From positions 62,001-126,000 of the forward strand of contig JAVZDD010000001.1 of assembly GCA_038874075.1 (NCBI GenBank): 64,000 nucleotides of DNA. The letters run 5' to 3'. Shown here piece by piece: positions 43,892 through 52,618 of this stretch. The first letter of the stretch is position 1, and every line of letters begins with the position of its first letter. This stretch comes from Jingweiarchaeum tengchongense. GTDB lineage: Archaea > Nanobdellota > Nanobdellia > Jingweiarchaeales > Jingweiarchaeaceae. The translations under genes were made by a program, and so were the position numbers. A model generated the notes under the pieces. The model searched no databases. It was not told where the DNA came from and saw only the letters and a list, made by a program, of their open reading frames with translations.

Positions 43892-46800
43892 ATGAATGGT
43901 ATGATAAATAAGATTTGGAGGAAAAAATATCTACTCTTATTACTTATTGCTTTCTTTGTCCTACTATTCACATTTAAAGGAACAAATGCTGGTTGTGATT
44001 TTACTTGTGCTACATTAGATGGAGAATGTTCTATGCATTTGTGGTTGGGTGGGGGTACTGGTATACCATCTTGTACATTAGGTTCATTCTATGATTCAGG
44101 TGCATGGGGTATATGTTGGCGTTGGTGGCCTGGGAATACTTGGTGTAGATGCAATGATTGTAGACAAGGTGATGTAAGATGGATAGAAAATTATTATTGT
44201 CCAAATACATGGAATAATGAATTTGATGAGAAAGATTGTACTGTTATAGTAGATGCATGGGATTGGGGTTGTTATGGAAGACCTTTACCAGGAAAATGGG
44301 ATGCACCATATAGACAATGTGTCAAATGTGATAGTAGAATGAAGGTGAAAAGATTTAATGATCCAGACAGAAGAAAAAAAATAGATGAGTTATGGAGTGA
44401 AGATAATCCTCCAAAAGAATTAGATCCAAGTATAACAAATATAGCTCACAAATGTGAAGCTGCTTGTGGAGCATCTAGAGAATGCGATGATAAAGACCCT
44501 TCTTACACAACTTGTACAAATGGAGCTCCTCAGCATTGTAATTACAATTCACAATGTGTTTTGGGACCACCAAATCCAAAGTGTGATAGTTATAGTATAT
44601 GTGGTGGTAGCCCTCAATGTAATGGTATATATACTGGATATTATTTTTGCAGTGAGTTTAACACATGGGCTTCTTGTATGAATTGTAATTATGATGAAGG
44701 GTTCTGCGATAATACTCACTGTAATCAAGCAAGTCATTGGTGCCAAGGGAAAAAAAGAAACACAGCAGGATGTACTTCGGCATCAGTATGTGGTGGACAT
44801 TGCCGTGTAGAATGTGACAGTTATTGTCAAAGTGTGGGAGCAGTATGTAATGTTGATTGTAATGCAAGTCCAGCATGTGATGGCAGAACACCGAATTCAT
44901 CTCAGTGTACTAGTCATGAAAATGGGGATTATTACAAGTGTGATCCAAATTGCATTGCTGGCTCTTGGCAGGATTGTGGAGTATCAAGCTGTGGCGCTTC
45001 TTGTCCAGGAGTCGGATGTAATTGGGTATTTAGATATTGTTCTGTTGAAGAAGGTGGATGTCAAAGCCAAATATGGGATTTAGATAATTATGAGGATAAA
45101 TGCAAAACATGTATGGGAAATCCAAAATTATGGCAGGCTGGTGGTGATATATCAAATTGTTGTGGTGATGATCCGAATGAATATTTATTAGAATGTAGAT
45201 ATAATACAACTATTTGGTCAAGTGTGGATGAAAGTCCATGTAAAGGGGTACAAGCTATAAATGAGGCATGTTGTGATTCAGCTACTGATTGTGTTTGGAA
45301 AGATAATTGTATAGCAAACGGACAGAGATTACCTATAAATTCCTCTGTTTTTTGCAATAATGGTGTGTGGGATTATATTGGAACTGCTAGTATATATGAA
45401 GTAAGGATATTCGATGAAGAAGCGCATTACTGTAGAGCAACTGCCTGTGCAAATGCATATGGAACTGTTGTTTCTTGTATAGTCCAGGAATCAGAAGGTA
45501 ATTTAACAATAGGAACACTGGTTGGCGCAAATCAGCCTCCAGATTTTCCATTGCCACCGGATGGTCCATCAAGAGCAAATGTTGATGAACTTGTGTCTTT
45601 CAGTGCTAGCACTACGGATCCTGATGGGGATCAGATAAAGTATGAATTTGACTGGGGGGATGGGACAACAAGTGAAAGTATATATGTAAATTCGGGTGAT
45701 GTAGTTGTTCTCTCACATTCATGGAGCAGTGCTGGTACATATTGTGTAAAAGTTAAAGCAATAGATAATAATAGCTTATCTTATGGCTATTCTGCATGTC
45801 ATTGGATAAAGATAAATGCACCACCAAGCGTACCGATTATCTATGGTCCTACATTTGGTAAAATAGGCGAAACTTATGAGTACAATGTAAGCTCAGTTGA
45901 TCCGGAAGGAGATTTTATAAACTATATAATATTTTGGGAATATTCACTTGAAGTACCAAACAGTACATCCATATCACCAACAGCTTCTGGTATAAATTAT
46001 ACATTTTCACACGTTTGGTTTAATTATGGTTTATATTGTATAAAAGCGCAGGCCATAGATGTTTGGGGTGCAAAATCTGCACTTTCACCTTGTTTAGAAA
46101 TGAGAATAAATTCACCACCAAGAATACCAAAATTAATTGGGCCAGATATTGGTACATTTGGTGAAACATATGAATACATGGCTAATACTACGGATCCTGA
46201 TGGGGATCAGATAAAGTATGAATTTGACTGGGGGGATGGGACAACAACTAGTTTAACTAGTTTTGTTGACTCTGGAACTTCACAGAACATGTCACATACA
46301 TTCAATTTAAGAGGTCAATTTTGTGTGAGAGCAAGAGCAATTGATAATAATAGTTTAATGTCAGCATGGTCACCTTGTATCCCAATGATTGTTAATTCTC
46401 CACCAACTATACCAAGTATATCAGGAACTGATGAAGGAAAAGCATTTAATAATTATGGATTTGAATTTTTATCAACGGATCCTGATGGAGACCAAATACA
46501 ATATGAAATCGATTGGGGGGATGGAAACAAAGAAATAACCTCAGTCTCAGACTCTGGCGTTTCTAAAACAGTAAATCATATCTGGACAATAGAAGGTACA
46601 TTTTGTGTGAGAGCAAGAGCAATTGATTTGCCATTCCTTGCTGCTTCTGATTGGTCTCCTTGTTTCAATGTTATAATTTCTGGAGTTAAAAATTGGCCAA
46701 TGTTTAAATATAATAATAAGCATATAGGGTCGATAGATCTTGGTGGACCAATTGTTAATAAAACATTATGGAAATTTAACACAGGTGGAATGATTATTTC

Positions 46801-49800
46801 GTCGCCTGCAGTAGTTGATGACATTGTTTACTTTGGTTCTCTGGATCATAATTTATATGCAGTATATGCAGTAAATGGAACATCTTTATGGAATTATACA
46901 ACTGGGGATGCTATATTTTCTTCGCCTGCTGTAAGTAATAATATTGTCTATTTTGGTTCTTTAGATAATAAATTCTATGCATTAAATGCAAGAACTGGTG
47001 CACTTATATGGAGTTATAATGTAGGTAGTTCAATCTGGTCCTCGCCTATTGTACATCAGGGAAAAGTATTCTTTGGTGCTGATGATGGGAAATTATATGC
47101 TCTAGATGCAAATACGGGAGCTTTTATATGGAGTTATAATACAGGTAGTGCGCACATATACTCTTCTCCAGCAGCTACTGGTGATAGTGTATACTTCGGT
47201 GATTGGAATGGTAAAATCTATGCACTTTATGCAAATAATGGAACATTGAAGTGGAGTTACAATACTGGAGGAATAATAGAAGGTGCTCCTGTTATTGTAG
47301 ACAATATCCTTTACATTGGTTCACAAGATGGTAAGTTATATGCACTTTATGCAAATAATGGAACATTGAAGTGGAGTTATAGCAGTGGTAACATGATATA
47401 TGGCAGTGCTGTGGTTTCTGGAAATAAGGTAATATTTGGATCGGGAAATAGTGTTTATGCATTATTTACCGAGAATGGTAGTTTGAAATGGAGTAAAAAT
47501 CTAGGCGGATCAACTATAGATACTCACCCTATCATCGCGGATTTGTTGTATGTTCCAACTGGAAATGGTTTATATGCATTAACTCCATATGATGGTGGAA
47601 TAATATGGAGTCATAGTATAGGTCAATTCATAGAAGGTTCACTTGCAGTAGCTAATATTACAAGTAGTAGTAGATTTTATCCTAATCCAATAATTCAACC
47701 AGACTATTATATTACAGGTGATAATATACTCTTTATCGGAATAGGAAGTAGTTTATATGCAATATTCGATAACTCAGCACCAAATGTACCTATAATAACT
47801 GGCCCGAAAACAGGATATCCGGGCACAAGTTATACATATACATTCAATAGTAGTGATCCAAATTGGGATAAAATAAAATACGTCGTTGATTGGGGAGATG
47901 GGACAATAAGTTCAAGTGGATATTTAGATTCTGGAACTTCTTATACTGTTTCTCACACATGGAGTAATTATGGTACTTATACAATAAAAGTAACTGTTTA
48001 TGATGAGCACCTTTGGAACTCAACGAATACAACAAAGATGAGTTTCTGCTATCCAGATTGGAACAATGTTACATACTTTGATAAATCAGCTGTGAAGAGT
48101 GTAACAAATATCGTTGCAATAAGAATTACAGTAAAACCAGTAAATGATAGCTATTCAAGATGTTATGGTTCTTGGGCTAGATATTCAAATGGAACTTATG
48201 TTGCTTTGGGGACCTATCATCCACCTGCTACTCAAACTTGTCATGATCCAAATAATTGGGATGGTTGGTGTAATTGTATTGTAATTAATGGGGAAACTAC
48301 GATCACACATAACTTGGTAGATTATGGAATAACAACGCCGTTTACTGGAACAATTGAGACAAGAGTAAGTGATGGATGTTGTGGTGCTGTCGGGGATCCA
48401 AAATGTGGTACCCCAACTTATTGGCTAGTAAATTGGACATCAATATTATTCCAAGATGATTTTAATGATGGGAATGATAATGGATGGACGAGAATCAAGG
48501 GAACCTGGTATGTTGATAATGGAATTTATTATCAAAATGATTCATATTTCTATCCCGATACATTAGATTATTTAAGTGTAGCTGGAGATGTGAATTGGAT
48601 TAATTATACATTAGAAGCAGATGTAAGGAATACATATGTGTTACCATCCTCTCCGGATTCGGAATCAATGTCCTTGGTTTTTAGATACACCCCAAACGCT
48701 TCTGTTCCATTAGGTGGTGAATTTTATCGCGTAATGCTGGAGGATTGCGATCCACCGTCTCACGGAGCATGTAGAAATGCATATATTGAATATGCAAATG
48801 GTTGGGATGGTGCTTGGGTAGCTCATCCTGGAATTTCGGGATGGGAAGTATTAAATTCAACTTCCTTTAATTACGATCCACTTGTATGGCATCACTTTAA
48901 AGTTGAGGTAATGGGTCCAAATATTAAATGGTGGGTCGATGGTAATTTATTATTAACAGCTTATGATACTCGATTAACAAAAGGAAAAATTGGTGTACTA
49001 TCAAATAAACCAACACAATTTGATAATGTGATTGTGCACGATGATCCAACAGAACCGATATCTTCTGCTTCATCTGTACTATTCATTTCTGAGAAGGAGA
49101 ACGAAGATAAAACATTTAACATTTCATTTCCACTGCTAAGAATAAGCAAAGATATATTGTATAAAACTACGATTGAAGAGAAAGATAGTAATCTTGGAAT
49201 AAATTATATTAAAGAACTGCTATATATTTTAGATTCAATAACCAAAAATTCTAAGGAAATATTTAATTACTATGTGAGTAATACATTACAGGGCTTTAAG
49301 CACTTATCTTTAAATTTACGACACATACTTAATTTCTATTTGAATGGGCTAAAAATTTTTGGAGATAACCTTAAATCAGATTTGTATGCACTAATGCAAA
49401 ATAAGGAAACTAAGGAACATAAAGAAAGCTTTGCATTTCCTGCTTATAGCCAACCGCCAAAAATCACGTCAAATATGATGGTCAATGAAAAGATAAATAC
49501 ATTGTTAGAGAAGCATAAGGAAAATAATATTGATCCACCATTTAGATGTCCTGACTTTGATAAAGACGAGATAATAAATGTTGAAATAATAATAAAGAAG
49601 GATGCGCTTGGAGGTAAAACAAAGGTAATCTTAGGAATAATGGATGATTTTGGTAGAAATAAAGTTGAATGGAGTTGGTCAACTGGAAGCAACGTAATAT
49701 ATAGTATACCACAAAGGATCTCTGGTTTACCTAGATGTATGAAAATAAATGAAACAATTAGTTGGGACAATGAAATAAACGCAAATGAAGAAATGACATT

Positions 49801-52225
49801 TATTTGTCAATTCGATGCTAGGGATTACCGGGATATCTCGCCAAATAATCCATTAAATTTCACCATTTACACTTGTTGGGATGGTTTTGATGCAAATGGG
49901 GATGGATCATTTGATTGTAGAAGTGATGCGATAAGTGTATTTAATGCATCAACAACAATTGGTATGAATGGACCATTACATGATGTAAGAGTAAAAAGAG
50001 TTGGTTCACTTGATTTAAAAATAAATTCAATTATCCCAAGTTTAGAATCTGGAAAAATTGAAGTAAATGGAACAATTGATTTTGTTTACCAGAATGGTGT
50101 AAGTAGATATGCATTAAATTCGTCAACAGAAGGGGGAGATTGTCCTGGTGGTAAATGTATCGTTTGCGCATTACTTGGAGCAGATGAGGAAGGAGTATTA
50201 TGGGTAAGAGACGATGAAACAACAAGATATGATTATGGTGTGGATCGACCTTCATGGTTACAAGAGTGGGTTGGTTTAATTTATAAAAAATCTGATGGTC
50301 CATTAAACTTATATGTTCCTGGTATGGGAAGTTTTGTTTCAGATTATTGGTTCGATGGAATACACAGGACAGAGTCATCAAGTTATCCAAAAAATTATGC
50401 ATTGAGTTGGAGTAATTCTTTGTATAATGATACGCTCGTGTGGTTTGGACTTACACCTGGGGCAATCGATGATCCAGCTGGTATAAACAATACATTATAC
50501 TATGATTCATTCCAGGGATGTTGTAATGATACGAATAGTTGTGTGAATCCAAATACATATGGAAGTTTAAATATTAAAGGGGTTTGCGGTGGTGGATACA
50601 AGAAAGATGGTAATATTTTCAAATCAACTGAATTCGATGAAAGTGTGAATCCGTCGGGTGGTAATATCATGCAGGGATTCCATCTAATTAGATTTATCAC
50701 AACAAATGCTGGATTTAATTGTTTGAAAGATCCATCTGTCTCAGCCGCTTTGAATTGTAATTATGATTATTACGCAAAAAGTTGTTGTGTAAGAAAGGGG
50801 ATGAGTTGTAGCGAGGAAGAAGGTCCTTACAATGTATACTACGCAAATCCTGAAACAGGATATTTGTCCATGTTACCTCCATTGCCCCCATTATTACAAT
50901 GTTCTGATACAACTAATGCTAGTTATAGTGAGGCAAAGTGTGAGAAACTCAAATTCTATGAGAATAAAGATGAAGTTGATTATTTAATAAGTGCTAGTGA
51001 TTATGTTAGGGAAAAGAGATTTGATAGAAACTTCCCACAATTCAATGTGAAGAATAGTAAGACAATAAAAGTTGAATACTGTGATGTAAATGAGACAGGA
51101 CATTTCAATTGCACAGTTCCTTATAAAGAATTCAAAGCGAAATACTTAGCTTGCGTTGCAAAGAACAAGTACGCATCTGGCTATAAAGTAGTATCATACA
51201 ACACAACAAAAATTTGCTTGAACTTCCAAGTTTCTCATGATACCATACATACGATTTATACAGATTTCTATTTACCAATTCTAGTAGGTTGGAATGAGAC
51301 ATATGGATTCTTCTATCCAGATTCACCCATAGAAAAATTGAAGAATATGACAAACCTACCTCCACTAATACCAAATATCACAGGACCTGTAAGTGGTAGA
51401 ATTAATACTGCATACAACTTCCAGGCGAATACAACAGACCCAAATGGTGATCTAGTCAAATTTGTATTTGATTGGGGAGATGGAACCATATCTGAAAGTG
51501 AATACGTGGATCCAAGTATGTTAGCAGTAATGATGAATCATTCATGGTCAACAACTGGAGTTAAATGTATAAAGGTTAAAGCAATTGATATCTACGGTGC
51601 AGAATCTGATTTCTCATCTTGTTATAATATAAATATTGTCTCTGTTCCAATTTGTGGAAATGGTGTTGTAGATCCTGGGGAAGTATGTGATCCTAGTGCC
51701 ACACCGAATGGATGTCCTCCAAACCAAGTTTGTAAGAATTGGTGTACTAGATGCACTACTTGTGGGAATGGGATAATAGATCCTGCAGAGGAATGCGATC
51801 CCATGTCACCGATCGATACCTGCGGTCCGTTTGAATATTGTAGTAGCGTTAATTGTTTCTGCAGACCCATGATTGGTTGTTTAGAAAAGGGAAGTTTGAT
51901 TTTAACACCCAGTGGTTATAGAAGAATTGAGGAGATAAAAGAGGGTGACATTGTAATTGGCTATGAAAATTGGAGAAAAGTAATGACAAAAGTATTAAAA
52001 ACTGCTGTACATCAAGTAAATACGACACTTTACTATTACAAAGGTTATTGGTTCACAGGGAACCACCTAGTCTACACAGACGATTATAAAGAATTCAAAT
52101 CAGTTACCGAGTTTACGAATATAACGAAACACTATGTGGGTGAAGTTTACGACATACAAACAGAAATTGGAAATTACTTTGGTACGGACAATTTCCTAAT
52201 ACACAATAAACCCATCCCAGTGTAA
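43892..52225 (+). CDS. Giant PKD/PQQ-propeller adhesin-like protein with C-terminal Hint domain
   Basis: A 2777-aa secreted protein, last gene of the pilus locus. Signal/anchor helix at residues 12-33 (LLLLLIAFFVLLFTF), Cys-rich region (34-540), four PKD domains (about 547-931, WGDGT signatures), an eight-bladed PQQ-type beta-propeller (about 933-1297, YALxANxGxxxWSYxxG repeats), PKD5 (about 1293-1386), a LamG/DUF1080-like domain (about 1520-1720, DDFNDGNDNGWTRIKGTW), a helical segment (about 1720-1886), a beta-rich region, PKD6 (about 2489-2584), CGNGxxDPxExC repeats (2585-2662) and a Hint domain from Cys2663 to Asn2772 leaving only KPIPV. Such modules bind sugars or proteins, so an adhesin or tip protein is likely; ligand unknown. 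Confidence 0.88.
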   Translation: MNGMINKIWRKKYLLLLLIAFFVLLFTFKGTNAGCDFTCATLDGECSMHLWLGGGTGIPSCTLGSFYDSGAWGICWRWWPGNTWCRCNDCRQGDVRWIENYYCPNTWNNEFDEKDCTVIVDAWDWGCYGRPLPGKWDAPYRQCVKCDSRMKVKRFNDPDRRKKIDELWSEDNPPKELDPSITNIAHKCEAACGASRECDDKDPSYTTCTNGAPQHCNYNSQCVLGPPNPKCDSYSICGGSPQCNGIYTGYYFCSEFNTWASCMNCNYDEGFCDNTHCNQASHWCQGKKRNTAGCTSASVCGGHCRVECDSYCQSVGAVCNVDCNASPACDGRTPNSSQCTSHENGDYYKCDPNCIAGSWQDCGVSSCGASCPGVGCNWVFRYCSVEEGGCQSQIWDLDNYEDKCKTCMGNPKLWQAGGDISNCCGDDPNEYLLECRYNTTIWSSVDESPCKGVQAINEACCDSATDCVWKDNCIANGQRLPINSSVFCNNGVWDYIGTASIYEVRIFDEEAHYCRATACANAYGTVVSCIVQESEGNLTIGTLVGANQPPDFPLPPDGPSRANVDELVSFSASTTDPDGDQIKYEFDWGDGTTSESIYVNSGDVVVLSHSWSSAGTYCVKVKAIDNNSLSYGYSACHWIKINAPPSVPIIYGPTFGKIGETYEYNVSSVDPEGDFINYIIFWEYSLEVPNSTSISPTASGINYTFSHVWFNYGLYCIKAQAIDVWGAKSALSPCLEMRINSPPRIPKLIGPDIGTFGETYEYMANTTDPDGDQIKYEFDWGDGTTTSLTSFVDSGTSQNMSHTFNLRGQFCVRARAIDNNSLMSAWSPCIPMIVNSPPTIPSISGTDEGKAFNNYGFEFLSTDPDGDQIQYEIDWGDGNKEITSVSDSGVSKTVNHIWTIEGTFCVRARAIDLPFLAASDWSPCFNVIISGVKNWPMFKYNNKHIGSIDLGGPIVNKTLWKFNTGGMIISSPAVVDDIVYFGSLDHNLYAVYAVNGTSLWNYTTGDAIFSSPAVSNNIVYFGSLDNKFYALNARTGALIWSYNVGSSIWSSPIVHQGKVFFGADDGKLYALDANTGAFIWSYNTGSAHIYSSPAATGDSVYFGDWNGKIYALYANNGTLKWSYNTGGIIEGAPVIVDNILYIGSQDGKLYALYANNGTLKWSYSSGNMIYGSAVVSGNKVIFGSGNSVYALFTENGSLKWSKNLGGSTIDTHPIIADLLYVPTGNGLYALTPYDGGIIWSHSIGQFIEGSLAVANITSSSRFYPNPIIQPDYYITGDNILFIGIGSSLYAIFDNSAPNVPIITGPKTGYPGTSYTYTFNSSDPNWDKIKYVVDWGDGTISSSGYLDSGTSYTVSHTWSNYGTYTIKVTVYDEHLWNSTNTTKMSFCYPDWNNVTYFDKSAVKSVTNIVAIRITVKPVNDSYSRCYGSWARYSNGTYVALGTYHPPATQTCHDPNNWDGWCNCIVINGETTITHNLVDYGITTPFTGTIETRVSDGCCGAVGDPKCGTPTYWLVNWTSILFQDDFNDGNDNGWTRIKGTWYVDNGIYYQNDSYFYPDTLDYLSVAGDVNWINYTLEADVRNTYVLPSSPDSESMSLVFRYTPNASVPLGGEFYRVMLEDCDPPSHGACRNAYIEYANGWDGAWVAHPGISGWEVLNSTSFNYDPLVWHHFKVEVMGPNIKWWVDGNLLLTAYDTRLTKGKIGVLSNKPTQFDNVIVHDDPTEPISSASSVLFISEKENEDKTFNISFPLLRISKDILYKTTIEEKDSNLGINYIKELLYILDSITKNSKEIFNYYVSNTLQGFKHLSLNLRHILNFYLNGLKIFGDNLKSDLYALMQNKETKEHKESFAFPAYSQPPKITSNMMVNEKINTLLEKHKENNIDPPFRCPDFDKDEIINVEIIIKKDALGGKTKVILGIMDDFGRNKVEWSWSTGSNVIYSIPQRISGLPRCMKINETISWDNEINANEEMTFICQFDARDYRDISPNNPLNFTIYTCWDGFDANGDGSFDCRSDAISVFNASTTIGMNGPLHDVRVKRVGSLDLKINSIIPSLESGKIEVNGTIDFVYQNGVSRYALNSSTEGGDCPGGKCIVCALLGADEEGVLWVRDDETTRYDYGVDRPSWLQEWVGLIYKKSDGPLNLYVPGMGSFVSDYWFDGIHRTESSSYPKNYALSWSNSLYNDTLVWFGLTPGAIDDPAGINNTLYYDSFQGCCNDTNSCVNPNTYGSLNIKGVCGGGYKKDGNIFKSTEFDESVNPSGGNIMQGFHLIRFITTNAGFNCLKDPSVSAALNCNYDYYAKSCCVRKGMSCSEEEGPYNVYYANPETGYLSMLPPLPPLLQCSDTTNASYSEAKCEKLKFYENKDEVDYLISASDYVREKRFDRNFPQFNVKNSKTIKVEYCDVNETGHFNCTVPYKEFKAKYLACVAKNKYASGYKVVSYNTTKICLNFQVSHDTIHTIYTDFYLPILVGWNETYGFFYPDSPIEKLKNMTNLPPLIPNITGPVSGRINTAYNFQANTTDPNGDLVKFVFDWGDGTISESEYVDPSMLAVMMNHSWSTTGVKCIKVKAIDIYGAESDFSSCYNINIVSVPICGNGVVDPGEVCDPSATPNGCPPNQVCKNWCTRCTTCGNGIIDPAEECDPMSPIDTCGPFEYCSSVNCFCRPMIGCLEKGSLILTPSGYRRIEEIKEGDIVIGYENWRKVMTKVLKTAVHQVNTTLYYYKGYWFTGNHLVYTDDYKEFKSVTEFTNITKHYVGEVYDIQTEIGNYFGTDNFLIHNKPIPV
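45611..45671 (+). repeat. 61-bp perfect repeat in PKD1
   Basis: Identical to 46187-46247 in PKD3 and in the same frame; encodes TDPDGDQIKYEFDWGDGTT. PKD2 between them lacks it, so this is not a simple tandem copy. Confidence 0.95.
46187..46247 (+). repeat. 61-bp perfect repeat in PKD3
   Basis: Second copy of 45611-45671, 576 bp downstream. Suggests recent domain duplication or conversion within the adhesin gene. Confidence 0.95.
46690..47780 (+). repeat. Eight PQQ-type propeller blades in the adhesin
   Basis: About eight repeats of roughly 40 aa, each with a W(S/N)Y start, SSP(A/I)V, VYFGS-like strand and (L/I)YAL end. Two neighbouring blades share a 41-bp identical stretch starting at 47219 and 47339, exactly 120 bp apart. 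An eight-bladed BamB/PQQ-like beta-propeller is the natural fold; no cofactor-binding residues of quinoprotein dehydrogenases are evident. Confidence 0.85.
51878..52225 (+). other. Hint (Hedgehog/intein-type) autoprocessing domain coding region
   Basis: Encodes Cys2663 to the end. Block A is CLEKGSLILTPSGYRRIEEI, then KEGDIVIGYE; the block B His is in WFTGNHLVYTD; the C-terminal block reads VYDIQTEIGNYFGTDNFLIHN with His2771-Asn2772. All three catalytic positions (first Cys, block B His, terminal His-Asn) are present. The following residue is Lys and only five residues remain, so cleavage rather than splicing is predicted, as in bacterial intein-like or Hedgehog-type domains. Confidence 0.85.
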
Positions 52226-52246
52226 GGTTTTTATATTAGATCTATA

Positions 52247-52305
52247 CTTAAATTATAGAACTTTTGAGTATTTGAAAAACAAAAAATCTAAAAAACAAGA
52301 GGTGA
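52247..52305 (+). promoter_or_regulatory. albA promoter and ribosome binding site
   Basis: A TATA-like CTTAAATTA (52247-52255) is followed by an AT-rich leader and a strong Shine-Dalgarno GAGGTGA (52299-52305), 6 nt from the ATG. The predicted start site is near 52277, giving a leader of about 35 nt. This contrasts with the leaderless arrangement of many neighbours and fits a highly expressed gene. Confidence 0.5.
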
Positions 52306-52311
52306 AACGAA

Positions 52312-52590
52312 ATGGCAGAAAAGAACGAAAATGTAATCTTTGTTGGCAGTAAGCCTCCAATGAACTATGTGCTTGCTGTCATTACACAGTTCCATAATGG
52401 AGCTAAGGAAGTTGAAATTAAGGCAAGAGGGAGAGCAATCTCCAGAGCAGTTGATGTGGCAGAAATTGTTAAGAACAAATTCATGCCAGATATAAAAGCT
52501 GAGAACATACAATTGGGAACAGAAGAAATACAGACAGAGCAGGGAAACAAATTAAACGTTTCAACAATTACAATAAAATTAAAAAAATAA
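52312..52590 (+). CDS. albA: Alba DNA/RNA-binding chromatin protein
   Basis: A 92-aa Alba protein, an abundant archaeal chromatin protein that also binds RNA. The family signature [23 protein letters not shown] N-terminus (the Lys of GSKPPMNYV is the acetylatable Lys of Sulfolobus Alba), [22 protein letters not shown] and the C-terminal strand STITIKLKK are all present and the length is normal. It follows the adhesin gene with its own promoter and Shine-Dalgarno and is probably monocistronic or cotranscribed with the FKBP gene 28 bases downstream. Confidence 0.95.
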   Translation: MAEKNENVIFVGSKPPMNYVLAVITQFHNGAKEVEIKARGRAISRAVDVAEIVKNKFMPDIKAENIQLGTEEIQTEQGNKLNVSTITIKLKK

Positions 52591-52618
52591 ATTCTTTTTT
52601 TAATTTTTGGTGTGAAAA

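Noticed and set aside
46690..47780. A CRISPR-like regularly spaced repeat array
   Set aside because: The periodicity of about 120 bp is that of 40-residue propeller blades in one continuous frame; the repeats are imperfect and coding.
51878..52225. A true protein-splicing intein at the end of the adhesin
   Set aside because: There is no C-extein beyond five residues, the +1 residue is Lys rather than Cys/Ser/Thr, and no homing endonuclease is present. A cleavage-type Hint domain fits better.
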